Origin: a bacterium
GTDB taxonomy: Bacteria > Hydrogenedentota > Hydrogenedentia > Hydrogenedentiales > SLHB01
Length of the DNA: 20,020 nucleotides
Direction of reading: 5' to 3'
NCBI GenBank assembly: GCA_024231375.1
Contig: JAAEQP010000993.1
Location: forward strand, 1 to 20,020
This document shows positions 1 through 7,890 of the stretch, one piece after another (the stretch's first letter is position 1; each line of letters begins with the position of its first letter). Below the pieces are notes generated by a model, which was not told the origin of the DNA, made no database searches, and was given only the letters and a program-made list of their open reading frames with translations. Made by a program: the position numbers and the translations under genes.

Positions 1-1388
1 ACGCCGTAATGCTTGTACACGTTGTGGACGCGGCCTTCGCCTTCGTAGTAGTGGTAGTAGATGGATGACCGCCAGTCGGCAGGCGACTTGCCGCGCATGA
101 GGGGCGCCATGCTCGCGCCCTGCATGTTGTCCGGCACCGGCGCACCGGCGATTTCGAGGAACGTCTGGGCGCAATCGAGGTTCTGCACGAGCTGGGCGAT
201 CTCCGAACCCGGCTTCGTGACGCCCGGCCACCGCGCCACCAGCGGCGTGCGCAGCGATTCCTCGTAGATGAAGCGTTTGTCGAACCAGCCGTGCTCGCCC
301 AGGTAGAAACTCTGGTCGGACGAGTAGAACACCACCGTGTTGTCTTCCAGGCCGTTCGCCTTGAGGTAGTCAAGCACGCGGCCCACATTGTCGTCGACCG
401 ATCGGATGCAGCGGAGGTAGTCCTTCATGTACCGCTGATACTTCCAGCGCACCAAGTCGTCGCCTTCGAGGTTGGCCTTGCGGAAGGCATCGTTCTTGGG
501 GTTGTAGGCCGCGAACCACGCCTTGCGCTGATCCTCGTTCATGCGGCCGAAGGTTCGTTTCCACGGCCCCTTCTCCTCGTCGGAGGGCGTCTCGTTCCAT
601 ACCTTGAGATCCGGCCCCATCCGCATGGTCTTCGAGATGGTCATGTCCTGTTCGTGGGCAGCGGTACCGCGACCTGAGTAATCGTCGAACAGCGTATCCG
701 GCTCGGGGATGGTGACGTCGTCGAAGGTCGTGAGATGGTCCGGGCCGGGCTCCCACTCGCGGTGCGGGGCTTTGTGCTGGACCATGAGCATGAACGGTTT
801 GTCCGGGTCGCGGTCCTCGCCCAACCAGTTCAGCGCTTTGTCCGTGATGATGTCGGTCACGTAGCCAGGAATTCGCTCTCTGCCTTCGGGCGTGAGGAAG
901 TCGGGGTTGTAGTAGTGGCCCTGTCCGGGCAACACTTCCCAGGCATCGTATCCTTGCGGGTCGGTGGCGAGGTGCCACTTCCCGAAAACGGCCGTCTGAT
1001 ATCCCGCCTGACGCAACAGCTTCGGGAACGTCTGCTGGCTGCCGTCGAACTTGTCGCCGTTCTTGCGGAACCCGTTCAGGTGACTGTGCAAACCCGTCTG
1101 GATGACCGCGCGGCATGGGCCGCAGATGGAGTTGGTCACGAAGCTGTTCCGGAAGAGGACGCCTTCCTTCGCGATGCGATCGATATTGGGCGTGGGCGCG
1201 GCCGACGCCAACCGGCTGCCGTATGCGCTCACGGCGTTCTCGGCATGGTCGTCGCTGTAGATCCAGACGATGTTCGGCCGGCGGCCGTTCTGTCCGGCCG
1301 CGGTCGCGCACGCCCCGCCCATCGCCGCCGCCATTGCCGCGGACGCGCCCCATCCCATTCGTTTCAGGAACTCGCGTCGTGAATGCAT
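1..1388 (-). CDS. Exported type I sulfatase (3' end lost at window edge)
   Basis: Hydrolyses sulfate esters, most likely on a polysaccharide or glycan outside the cytoplasm. The ATG at 1388 is preceded by AGAGGA about ten bases upstream. The protein opens with [10 protein letters not shown], a twin-arginine (Tat) signal, followed by an Ala-rich hydrophobic stretch to about residue 30. The sulfatase domain begins at [12 protein letters not shown] (Asp46 and Asp47 are the usual calcium ligands). The signature CGPCR is at residues 89-93, so Cys89 would be the formylglycine precursor (Cys type), and GKWHL follows near residue 137. The C-terminal metal-binding segment ([17 protein letters not shown]) is also present. 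The frame is open to base 1, so about 462 residues are visible and the C-terminus is missing. It follows the GrpB gene by 87 bp and may have its own promoter there. The family call is certain; the substrate is not predictable. Confidence 0.95.
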   Translation of the reverse strand, partial: MHSRREFLKRMGWGASAAMAAAMGGACATAAGQNGRRPNIVWIYSDDHAENAVSAYGSRLASAAPTPNIDRIAKEGVLFRNSFVTNSICGPCRAVIQTGLHSHLNGFRKNGDKFDGSQQTFPKLLRQAGYQTAVFGKWHLATDPQGYDAWEVLPGQGHYYNPDFLTPEGRERIPGYVTDIITDKALNWLGEDRDPDKPFMLMVQHKAPHREWEPGPDHLTTFDDVTIPEPDTLFDDYSGRGTAAHEQDMTISKTMRMGPDLKVWNETPSDEEKGPWKRTFGRMNEDQRKAWFAAYNPKNDAFRKANLEGDDLVRWKYQRYMKDYLRCIRSVDDNVGRVLDYLKANGLEDNTVVFYSSDQSFYLGEHGWFDKRFIYEESLRTPLVARWPGVTKPGSEIAQLVQNLDCAQTFLEIAGAPVPDNMQGASMAPLMRGKSPADWRSSIYYHYYEGEGRVHNVYKHYG

Positions 1389-1420
1389 GATGATTCGTCC
1401 TCTTGTAGTTGTCCCCTGTT

Positions 1421-1438
1421 CCGGCGGCCCCCCGCCGG
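1421..1438. repeat. Perfect 7-bp hairpin in the sulfatase leader
   Basis: CCGGCGG and CCGCCGG flank a CCCC loop in the 87-bp gap between the GrpB and sulfatase genes. It would sit in the 5' leader of the sulfatase mRNA if the promoter at 1451-1479 is real. No T-run follows on the minus strand, so it is not a standard terminator. Confidence 0.5.
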
Positions 1439-1450
1439 TGCAACCCTTTG

Positions 1451-1479
1451 AGTATCGCCCCCGAAGACCGCGGGGTCAA
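1451..1479 (-). promoter_or_regulatory. Possible sigma70-type promoter for the sulfatase gene
   Basis: On the minus strand, TTGACC (1474-1479) and GATACT (1451-1456) are separated by exactly 17 bp. The -35 matches five of six consensus bases and the -10 four of six. The -35 overlaps the GrpB stop codon. Predicted transcription would start near 1444, giving a leader of about 55 nt containing the hairpin at 1421-1438. This is pattern match only; sigma factor preferences of this organism are unknown. Confidence 0.35.
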
Positions 1480-2030
1480 GTGCGTCCGCTCAGACCCATG
1501 ATGAACTCGGACTTGCCTCGGATGTAGGCGACGCGGTCGTTGGGATGTTCTTGGGCAAGGGATTGTTTGAGGGCAGCATATTCGGCGGCTGCGTCGGGGT
1601 GGGCGCGGAGGTAGTCGCGGAAGCGGAGCCGGTCCCACAGCGCCGAATCGGCTTCGACCATATGAATGTGGTGGGTGCGGGTACCGTGGGGGTCGCGTTT
1701 GATGAACCAGGCGTAGAAGGGCGGGTCTTCGAATAGCTCGGGCCGCCAGAAGTAGTCGTAGCCGCGCGATTCAAGGTCGGGCACGATGACGCGTTTGGTT
1801 TCGTCGAGACTGGCGACTTCGACCAGCATGTCGACGATGGGTTTGGCGGCGAGGCCGGGCACGGCGGTGCTGCCGAAATGTTCGACGCGGCGGATGAGGA
1901 CGTCCGGGAAGGTGTCGCGCAGAAACCTGGCCTCTTCCTCGAATAGTTGGGGCCATTCGGCGTTGTAGGACACGATGGCCACGTGTTCGCGAACGACTCT
2001 GGCGATGCGTTCTTGGAGCGACTTCTTCAT
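1476..2030 (-). CDS. GrpB family protein (UPF0157, nucleotidyltransferase fold)
   Basis: A 184-residue cytoplasmic protein of the GrpB/UPF0157 family, which has a minimal nucleotidyltransferase-like fold; a biochemical role is not firmly established. The family hallmark is seen at about residues 48-68: VEHFGSTAVPGL followed by KPIVDMLV, with the GS and D-x-hydrophobic pattern of the nucleotidyltransferase superfamily. A later HHIHM segment (about 120-124) and the LRFRDYLRAHPDAAAEYAALK stretch are also typical of the family, and the length is as expected. The ATG lies only 12 bp after the stop of the glycoside-hydrolase-like gene with a weak GGAA upstream, so translational coupling is plausible. 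No functional link to the neighbouring exported hydrolases is evident. The family call is secure. Confidence 0.92.
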   Translation of the reverse strand: MKKSLQERIARVVREHVAIVSYNAEWPQLFEEEARFLRDTFPDVLIRRVEHFGSTAVPGLAAKPIVDMLVEVASLDETKRVIVPDLESRGYDYFWRPELFEDPPFYAWFIKRDPHGTRTHHIHMVEADSALWDRLRFRDYLRAHPDAAAEYAALKQSLAQEHPNDRVAYIRGKSEFIMGLSGRT

Positions 2031-2042
2031 GCTGCGTTCCGG

Positions 2043-3374
2043 CTACAGTCCCGGGATCGGCCGTTCGGAGGGGAACCGGAACAGGTCGCCGGTGCCTCCC
2101 GGCAGGACATAGTGGTTGAGTTGATGGTTGCACAGCGGCACGGGGTCCACTTCGCCCGTGGTGCGGTTCACGCGCTGCAATTCCGTGACGGCATAGGTGA
2201 ACTGAATGGTGATGGCGCCCGCGGTGCTCTGAGCGTCCGTGTCGGCGGCGTGGTTTCCGTTCACGATCATAAGATAGTCGTCGCCTGCGTCGTCTTTGAA
2301 GAAGCCGAGCAGAAACCCGTGCGGTCCGTCCGACACCCTCACGTCTTTGATGCGCGGGTCGGCTTCCGGGGTCCAGGGCACGGTGCTGGGGGGCTGAGGA
2401 TGGAGCCATTGCCCGTTGCGGAAGACGCGGGCGGGCTGGTAGTACACGGCGGTGCTGCGCAGAAAACGAAGCACACGGCCCAGGTTCTTGAGTTCGGGCA
2501 CGAGCGTACGCGCCGTGTTGTACATGTGGGTCTCGTCGCCGTTCACGTCGAGGAATCCCCGCGTGTAGGGCTTGTACGAGCTGGCATAGGTCCAGTAGGT
2601 GATGCCCGTATATCCGTAGGCCAGGTGGGCGTAGGCCTGGAACCGCATCTCGGACTCGCTGGGTTCCTGGAAAGGTCCGTCGGTCCACCCGAACGACTGC
2701 ATCCACCCCCAGTAGGGAATGTCGGCCTCGATCGCCTTCTGACGGACGAGGGCCATGGTGGGGAAGAAGGTCGTGCCGGTCCCACCGCGGTAGAAGGGGT
2801 ACAGGTCGTAGTGGAGCACGTCGGGACGTCCGTTCTGGATTACCTCGTCGAGGTAGCCGAGAAACTGATCGCGCGTGGGGGCTTTGCCGTCAATGAGAAA
2901 ATCCAGGCTGCGGCACGCCGTGTAGACCAAGGCATCGGGCGCCAGTTCGCGGACGGCATCGGTCAACGGGCCCAACTCGACCATCTTCTCCTTGGGCCAC
3001 TCATCCCCCACGTTCCAACCGATGTTGTTGGGATGCTGTTCGCGCCATTCGGGCACGACACGGCGGTACCATTCGAGCTCGTCTTGGGAGCCGACAAAGG
3101 CATGCCAATCAAGCCCGAGGCGCGTCACTTCCTTAAGAATCTCGGGATAATACCGCTCGTTCACGATAAACATGTAGGACGTGAACCCGAGTTCGGTGTA
3201 GGCGTCGAGGTTCATAGGCCATTCGCAGACGGCGTTGACGGTGAAGTCGTGGTTGCGGACCCACGAGTGGCCCCGGCTGAGGTTCGCCGGATCGGCAGTC
3301 TGGCCGACTGCTATCGAGGCCGAGGCCAGAAGCCCGACGGCCAAGACAAGCGATGTATACCCAACAAACTTCAT
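2043..3374 (-). CDS. Exported glycoside-hydrolase-like (beta/alpha)8 protein
   Basis: A 443-residue protein with a clear Sec signal peptide: Lys2, a hydrophobic segment at residues 5-22, and a likely cleavage after VGQ near residue 25. AGAGGGA lies six bases before the ATG. The body reads like a TIM-barrel glycosidase: barrel-strand motifs such as NIGWNVGDEW (117-126), where Glu125 could be the acid/base, LHYDLYPFYRGG (187-198), YWGWMQSFGW (221-230) and GYTGITYWTY (254-263). After about residue 370 a beta-rich C-terminal region follows. It resembles the glycoside-hydrolase clan A (GH42-like and related putative glycosidases of PVC bacteria), but I cannot assign a CAZy family. It probably acts with the adjacent sulfatase on a glycan. 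The domain fold is inferred from motif spacing only. Confidence 0.65.
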   Translation of the reverse strand: MKFVGYTSLVLAVGLLASASIAVGQTADPANLSRGHSWVRNHDFTVNAVCEWPMNLDAYTELGFTSYMFIVNERYYPEILKEVTRLGLDWHAFVGSQDELEWYRRVVPEWREQHPNNIGWNVGDEWPKEKMVELGPLTDAVRELAPDALVYTACRSLDFLIDGKAPTRDQFLGYLDEVIQNGRPDVLHYDLYPFYRGGTGTTFFPTMALVRQKAIEADIPYWGWMQSFGWTDGPFQEPSESEMRFQAYAHLAYGYTGITYWTYASSYKPYTRGFLDVNGDETHMYNTARTLVPELKNLGRVLRFLRSTAVYYQPARVFRNGQWLHPQPPSTVPWTPEADPRIKDVRVSDGPHGFLLGFFKDDAGDDYLMIVNGNHAADTDAQSTAGAITIQFTYAVTELQRVNRTTGEVDPVPLCNHQLNHYVLPGGTGDLFRFPSERPIPGL

Positions 3375-3428
3375 GCGCGTTCCCTCTCCATTGTTACCGG
3401 TGTGGGTGTTCTCGCCGTGGCGGGCGGG

Positions 3429-3896
3429 TCACTCGTGCGGCGTTCCGCCTGCGCCTGGGGCGCCGGTGTCCAATTCGCGTGTTGTCTCGATTAGCTCACG
3501 GAGGCGTGCGGCGTCTTCGGACGAGTACTCCATAAACTCAAGAGTTTCGTCAAGAGAGTACGAGACGAGCGTGCGGGCTCGGTAGTCCGACACCATGGTC
3601 GCGTAGGCTTTGGCCATGCCGTACGTAGCAGGACTGTCGACGAGCAGGCAAATGACGCTACCGGCCGTCCGGGGCTGATCCCGCTCCAGCTCCGAGGCGC
3701 GGAACAACCCCTCCGACGTCATCCTTGAGAAGTCTTGGACGTCCCTGCAGTCGGCTAGTTCGCGCAGTCCCTCGATGGCCGCTGCTTCCCGATTGAGATC
3801 CGCCACATGCTGCGCGAGTTGCTGGTCGTCGAGGACGCCACGGATCCGCGTCAACACAAATTTCAGTTCAGGGACAAGATGACGTGTGAATCCCAC
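3429..3896 (-). CDS. Uncharacterised cytoplasmic protein, tandem paralogue 1
   Basis: A 155-residue soluble protein with no signal peptide or membrane segment, starting at GTG with GAGAGGA seven bases upstream. I do not recognise the family with confidence. The alternating hydrophobic and charged pattern, the ADCR motif (about residues 48-51) and the SVICLLVD strand are loosely reminiscent of STAS/SpoIIAA-like proteins, but this is weak. Conserved blocks shared with the next gene are HLVPELKF, DLNxEAAxIE, TSEGLFRAS, LERDQPRTAGSV, YGMAKAYATMVSDYR and VSYSLDE. About 80% of 142 aligned residues are identical to the neighbour at 3961-4452 by eye, so the two arose by a fairly recent tandem duplication. 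The C-terminal tails after about residue 143 are unrelated. It sits between the short HzsA-like gene and the glycoside-hydrolase-like gene. Confidence 0.85.
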   Translation of the reverse strand: MGFTRHLVPELKFVLTRIRGVLDDQQLAQHVADLNREAAAIEGLRELADCRDVQDFSRMTSEGLFRASELERDQPRTAGSVICLLVDSPATYGMAKAYATMVSDYRARTLVSYSLDETLEFMEYSSEDAARLRELIETTRELDTGAPGAGGTPHE

Positions 3897-3960
3897 AACT
3901 TCGTCCTCTCGCGAAGCCTAACCCATCATCGTTGGCTTCATCCATAGCGTATCCCAGGCG

Positions 3961-4452
3961 TCATTCAGGACCCCGGACTTGCCGGCACTCGTCCGACGCA
4001 TCACCTGCGCTCAGCGTAGCGAGATCGCTTTGGCGCGTCGTCTCGACTAGATCGCGGAGTCGGGCGGTGTCCTCGGACGAGTACTCCATGAAGTCAAGAG
4101 CTTCGTCGAGCGAATAGGAAACGAATGTCCGGGACCTGTAGTCCGACACCATGGTCGCGTAGGCTTTGGCCATGCCGTACGAAGCGGGATTGTCGACCAG
4201 CAGACACATGACGCTCCCGGCCGTCCGGGGTTGATCGCGTTCCAACGTCGAGGCGCGGAACAATCCCTCCGACGTCATCGCCGAGAAGTCTTGGATGTCC
4301 CGGCAATCCGCGAATTCATTCAGGGCTTCGATACCCGCGGCTTCCTCGTTGAGATCCACGATATGCTGCGCGAGCTGCCGGTCGTCGATGGCGCCAAAGG
4401 CCCGCGTCAGCGTGAATTTCAGTTCAGGGACAAGATGGCGTATGAATCCCAC
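3961..4452 (-). CDS. Uncharacterised cytoplasmic protein, tandem paralogue 2
   Basis: A 163-residue paralogue of the preceding downstream gene (3429-3896). The frame opens with a GTG at 4461, but that codon abuts the GAGAG Shine-Dalgarno site. The GTG at 4452 has GAGAGGT seven bases upstream and gives MGFIRHLVPELKF, which aligns end to end with MGFTRHLVPELKF of the paralogue, so 4452 is chosen. It has the same conserved blocks (SEGLFRAS, DQPRTAGSV, YGMAKAYATM, EYSSED). Its C-terminal tail (DASDECRQVRGPE) differs from the paralogue. The DNA of that tail resembles the sequence lying upstream of this gene, consistent with a duplication unit that includes the upstream flank. Function is unknown; a STAS/SpoIIAA-like fold is a weak possibility. 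Confidence 0.85.
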   Translation of the reverse strand: MGFIRHLVPELKFTLTRAFGAIDDRQLAQHIVDLNEEAAGIEALNEFADCRDIQDFSAMTSEGLFRASTLERDQPRTAGSVMCLLVDNPASYGMAKAYATMVSDYRSRTFVSYSLDEALDFMEYSSEDTARLRDLVETTRQSDLATLSAGDASDECRQVRGPE

Positions 4453-4543
4453 GGGTTTCACCTCTCACCAAGTCTAGCTCATTTCGACGGATCCGTCCAC
4501 CGCATGTCCGAGGCGCCACTCACGACCCCGGACTTCTCGATAC

Positions 4544-6901
4544 TCAGCGCAGCGTCGCGGCGACGAGTTCACCGCGGGACTGGGCTTCGGTGTTCTCGTA
4601 GCTACCGAAGAACTCGGAGTTGCAGTCCAGCCAGAGCGTAATCCGTCGGAAGTCATCACCCGACAGTTTGACGCCGTAATGCGCTTCATCGAGATAGGGA
4701 AGCAGCTTGGACGCCTGCGCGCCGAAAGCACCGGGCACGGTGCGGCTGCCGCCGTGGACGCCGTCCTTGATGGACCCGTTGCTCACGTTGAAGTAGAACC
4801 CGTAGTCCTTAGCAAGGTTGTTGTACGACCGCGTCCATCCGTGGTCGCCCTCGATGACGCCGGCCAGGTCGAGGGCGCCTTCTTTCCTGTGGCATTCCAC
4901 GCAGTTGCGGTCCAGGGCCGGTTGGACCAACCGGACGTAGTTGAAGGGGTTCGACCCGTCCACATCCGGTTCGACGGGTGACGGCGGGCGGCGCAGTGCC
5001 AGAGGCGTCTCGTCGGGCGTTTGGCGCGCCTGATGCTTGCGTTCATGGCACCCCTGGCACGACAGCTGTTCGCCGGCATGCACATACGTGCCGGAGCGCA
5101 TGGACTGGATCGCCATGCCGCGTTTGTTCAGTGCCTGGAAGTAGATGGTGGTGTTGATGGGCGCTTCGAAGTAGGCGCTGCCGTCGGATTCCACGGGCAC
5201 CGTGCCCAGAACAGCGCGCGCGTTGGTCTGGTTGGCGATGCCGATGCGGGGTTGATTGGGCGGTGCGGTGGTCTTGGGCAAGGCTTGGATGAGGCGCAAC
5301 GCCGCGATCTGCGTGCCCTCGGGCCATTCGAAGTCACTTTCATACACATTCATCACGGCGATGGTGGCTCTGGGCGGGGCGGCTGCATGGTCTTCCGACT
5401 GGGCCGTTTGCGTGGGAATCACGGGAGGCACCGGCCTCGCCCGAAGAGGAATGGGGCTCATGGATGGAATCGATGGATCGCGGTACAGGAGTTCGCGGTT
5501 GCCGAACCGGTCGATCCAGTAGATGCCGTGGTTCCTGGAGTCGGCGGCGTAGGCGCAGAGGTAGTCGTCCTCGCTCAGTGGCCACGGCGTGCCATAGACC
5601 ATGCATTCCTTGATGGGACGGATGTGGCGCTCGGCCTCGGGGAAGGGCACCTCGGGCGTCAACCGGACGAGTTGGCCCATAGCGCCGTCGTCCTCGTGGC
5701 GCGGGTCGATCAGAACCAACGACCCAAAGGCATGCCCGTGGTGGGCGGCGGCCGTCGCCACGTACCGGTGCGAGTCCGGGATGGCGCGGATGCTCATTTC
5801 CATCCACGGCCGGCTTTCGCGGGCTTCGGGATAGTTGCCGTGGAACGTGCGCGGATCGCGCCCGTCCGGGTAGCAGGTCCAGATGTGATGCGCCACGTTC
5901 GTGTCGCGATCCACGTAGTCCCAACGGGTGTAGACGAGCATGCCGTCGTTGTTGACGCTGGGGTGCCACTCGTGGGTTTCGTGAAAACTGAGGCAGATGA
6001 TGTCGCTGCCGTCGGGTTTCATCGAGAACGTGGTGTAGACAGGGCAGTGTCGGCCGCACCGGAGGTACCCCCCGCGCCGTTCCGAGACGAACGCCACCCG
6101 CCCGTTTGGCAGGTAGCAGGGGTCGAAGTCGTTGCAGGTTCCGTCCGTGAGTTGCTCCAACCCCGAACCATCCACGTTCACCTTGAACAGGTGGTAGGAG
6201 CCTTCCTGCGTCCATTCGAGATCGTTGCCCTTGGCTTCCGAGTGGGCGAAGAGGATGGTTTGGCCATCGTACGACAACTCAGGAGAGAGGAATGCGCCGC
6301 CGTCGAGATTGCGTCCGGCAAGACGCCCGTGCTCAACCGGGGCGCCATCCAGCAGGTTGTCCGTGCGCGGCGTCGGGCCGAAGGGGTCGTTTAGCGTGAA
6401 CAGGCCGCCGCCACCGACGGCGTTGAACCCGTAGTACTGGTCGCACATGTGGAACACGCCTTTGGCGTGATGGCGTTTGATGAATGCGATGGTGTCCATG
6501 TCGAGCAGAGGATTCGAGAAGGCCACGCTACGCAACAGCCGCCGCGCTTCCAGATAGGCCGCGCGGCGGGCGTTCTCGGATGGGACTCCCCCACGCTCTA
6601 GCCGCGTCAGGCGGCGTTCGAAGCGGTCGAGGTCTCTACGAAGCGAAGTCAAGGCCTCCAAGGAAACGGCGTCCATCGCGAGGCGCGCCGCCAGACGTCG
6701 GGCGCGGGTCAACACGGTCCAGGTGTGGTCCAGAGAGAAGGATTCCTGTTGGGGTGCGGGTCGGCTCTCAACAAACTGCCTGTCTTGCTCGATCCAGTCG
6801 GCTTCGACAAGGGACAGGCGGGAAGGTTGGGTGTCGGAGGCGAATGCGCCTGCCGTTGAAAGAACCAAGGCCACCGTCAGCCATGGTACGGGTCGGAACA
6901 T
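4544..6901 (-). CDS. Exported HzsA-related di-haem propeller protein (short form)
   Basis: A 785-residue exported protein with a signal peptide (hydrophobic residues 7-20, cleavage after AFA near 21) and GGGAG seven bases before the ATG. Residues about 60-125 are helical and Arg-rich. From about 195 to 480 there are TolB-like propeller repeats (VDGSGLEQLTDG, PDGSDIICLS, NNDGMLVYTRWD, YPDGRDPRTFHGNYPEA), the arrangement seen in the hydrazine synthase alpha family. The C-terminal third has two c-type haem motifs, CQGCH at 615-619 and CVECH at 667-671. Homologues are widespread in non-anammox PVC bacteria and have no proven activity. No HzsB or HzsC is in the window, so hydrazine synthesis should not be inferred. 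A second paralogue lies at 11164-15174. Likely role: periplasmic or surface electron-transfer or oxidoreductase protein. Its product ends 91 bp before the tandem paralogues. Confidence 0.85.
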   Translation of the reverse strand: MFRPVPWLTVALVLSTAGAFASDTQPSRLSLVEADWIEQDRQFVESRPAPQQESFSLDHTWTVLTRARRLAARLAMDAVSLEALTSLRRDLDRFERRLTRLERGGVPSENARRAAYLEARRLLRSVAFSNPLLDMDTIAFIKRHHAKGVFHMCDQYYGFNAVGGGGLFTLNDPFGPTPRTDNLLDGAPVEHGRLAGRNLDGGAFLSPELSYDGQTILFAHSEAKGNDLEWTQEGSYHLFKVNVDGSGLEQLTDGTCNDFDPCYLPNGRVAFVSERRGGYLRCGRHCPVYTTFSMKPDGSDIICLSFHETHEWHPSVNNDGMLVYTRWDYVDRDTNVAHHIWTCYPDGRDPRTFHGNYPEARESRPWMEMSIRAIPDSHRYVATAAAHHGHAFGSLVLIDPRHEDDGAMGQLVRLTPEVPFPEAERHIRPIKECMVYGTPWPLSEDDYLCAYAADSRNHGIYWIDRFGNRELLYRDPSIPSMSPIPLRARPVPPVIPTQTAQSEDHAAAPPRATIAVMNVYESDFEWPEGTQIAALRLIQALPKTTAPPNQPRIGIANQTNARAVLGTVPVESDGSAYFEAPINTTIYFQALNKRGMAIQSMRSGTYVHAGEQLSCQGCHERKHQARQTPDETPLALRRPPSPVEPDVDGSNPFNYVRLVQPALDRNCVECHRKEGALDLAGVIEGDHGWTRSYNNLAKDYGFYFNVSNGSIKDGVHGGSRTVPGAFGAQASKLLPYLDEAHYGVKLSGDDFRRITLWLDCNSEFFGSYENTEAQSRGELVAATLR

Positions 6902-6940
6902 GGGGCGTCTCCCTGCGTCGACGAGGGACGGAATAGGCCC

Positions 6941-7819
6941 CTATCGGCGCTTCAACTTCAGGATCGCCACCTCATTCTTCATGAACAAGGGTGCATAGAG
7001 CAAGCCGCGGACGCGGTCGAATCCGATGTCCGCGGGCGTTTCGACCTCGATCAGGGAAGTCACAGTCTTGCGGTCGGGTGTGATGGCCCAGAGCATGTTG
7101 CCCTCGAAGGAAGACACGATGAAGGTGCCGTCGTTGAGGATTTCGATACCGTCGAGGGTGGTGAAGTGGTCGGCCAATCCAAAGGGCACGGGGTCCTTGT
7201 CGCCGCTGAGATCGATCTCGTACACCTCGTGATCGTACCAACTCACTCCAAAGAGGCGGCCATCGTAGCAGGTGACGCCGTTGATGCCGTTCGGTGCTTT
7301 CAGGATTGTCTGGCCGCCGTTGAGACCGACCTTGTAGATCCGGTTGAGGCCGATGTCGGACACGTAGACGAATTCGCCGTCCGTGGCCAAGTCGTTGAGC
7401 TTCTCGGTCTCGGGGAGCGGCACCTCGGCCATGGGGGCCTTGCCGTCCACGGGCACGCGCAACAACCGGGTGTTGTCGGCGATGAACAGATAGTCTTTCA
7501 GTACGCACATGCCTTTGGGCGCGTTGAGGACGGCCCCCGGCTTGCTGTCCACCCACCGGAGTTCGGTCACGTCGCCAGTCGGCGTGAGGACGGTGATGAA
7601 CCCTTTGCCGTCGTCGCTCCAGTATTCGTCGGGCACGGCTTCAATGTTGGACACGAACACCATTTCGCGTCCGGGATGGGCGTGGACGCACTCGGGCACT
7701 TGAAGACCCGAAACGGTCTTCACCAGTTCCACGGTCCACGGTTGCGCCGTTTCCTGGGCATGTGCCGCCATCGCCAACGCACAGGCCACCACCATCGCGA
7801 CAAGAATGCCGTACCGCAT
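6941..7819 (-). CDS. Exported SMP-30/gluconolactonase-like beta-propeller protein
   Basis: A 292-residue protein. The longest open frame begins further upstream, but the ATG at 7819 is chosen because AAGGAGG lies eight bases before it and it begins a textbook signal peptide (MRYGILVAMVVACALAMAAHA, cleavage after AHA). The mature part has repeated propeller blades: KGFITVLTPTGDV, MCVLKDYLFIADN, LNDLATDGEFVYVSDIG, NGINGVTCYDGRLFGVSW, LDGIEILNDGTFIVSSF and PADIGFDRVRGLLYAP. These match the six-bladed SMP-30/gluconolactonase/LRE-like group. Members bind divalent metals and some are lactonases, but many exported ones are uncharacterised. It is 71 bp downstream of the RidA-like gene and 39 bp upstream of the short HzsA-like gene, so co-transcription with the latter is likely. 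Confidence 0.8.
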   Translation of the reverse strand: MRYGILVAMVVACALAMAAHAQETAQPWTVELVKTVSGLQVPECVHAHPGREMVFVSNIEAVPDEYWSDDGKGFITVLTPTGDVTELRWVDSKPGAVLNAPKGMCVLKDYLFIADNTRLLRVPVDGKAPMAEVPLPETEKLNDLATDGEFVYVSDIGLNRIYKVGLNGGQTILKAPNGINGVTCYDGRLFGVSWYDHEVYEIDLSGDKDPVPFGLADHFTTLDGIEILNDGTFIVSSFEGNMLWAITPDRKTVTSLIEVETPADIGFDRVRGLLYAPLFMKNEVAILKLKRR

Positions 7820-7866
7820 GATGCCCTTCCTCCTTACCGTACCGGCTGTAGAGCGTCTTGAATCGC

Positions 7867-7883
7867 CCCGGCCGGATGCCGGG
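7867..7883. repeat. 6-bp hairpin after the RidA-like gene
   Basis: CCCGGC and GCCGGG flank a five-base loop, eight bases past the stop of the RidA/chorismatase-like gene. No T-run follows on the minus strand, so it is at best a weak or Rho-assisted terminator or an mRNA 3' end stabiliser. Confidence 0.4.
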
Positions 7884-7890
7884 AGACCGA

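Noticed and set aside
370..1638. A 422-codon minus-strand open frame overlapping the sulfatase
   Set aside because: It is an out-of-frame shadow, Arg/Pro-rich, while the overlapping frame from 1388 has the Tat signal and CGPCR sulfatase signature and simply runs off the window edge.
1947..3494. A 515-codon plus-strand open frame
   Set aside because: It is antisense to the glycoside-hydrolase-like gene and crosses gene borders, with a low-complexity Val/Gly/His-rich product and no family motif.
4471..4499. TGGACG-17-TAGACT as a promoter for tandem paralogue 2
   Set aside because: The predicted transcript would begin inside the Shine-Dalgarno site of that gene, leaving no usable leader, and both hexamers are only four of six matches.
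5021..6394. A 457-codon plus-strand open frame
   Set aside because: It is antisense to the short HzsA-like gene, which has clear haem and propeller motifs; the plus-strand product has no motif.
4544..6901. Hydrazine synthase (anammox) activity
   Set aside because: Homology covers only an alpha-type subunit; no beta or gamma subunit, hydrazine dehydrogenase or other anammox gene is in the window, and such homologues are widespread in non-anammox bacteria.
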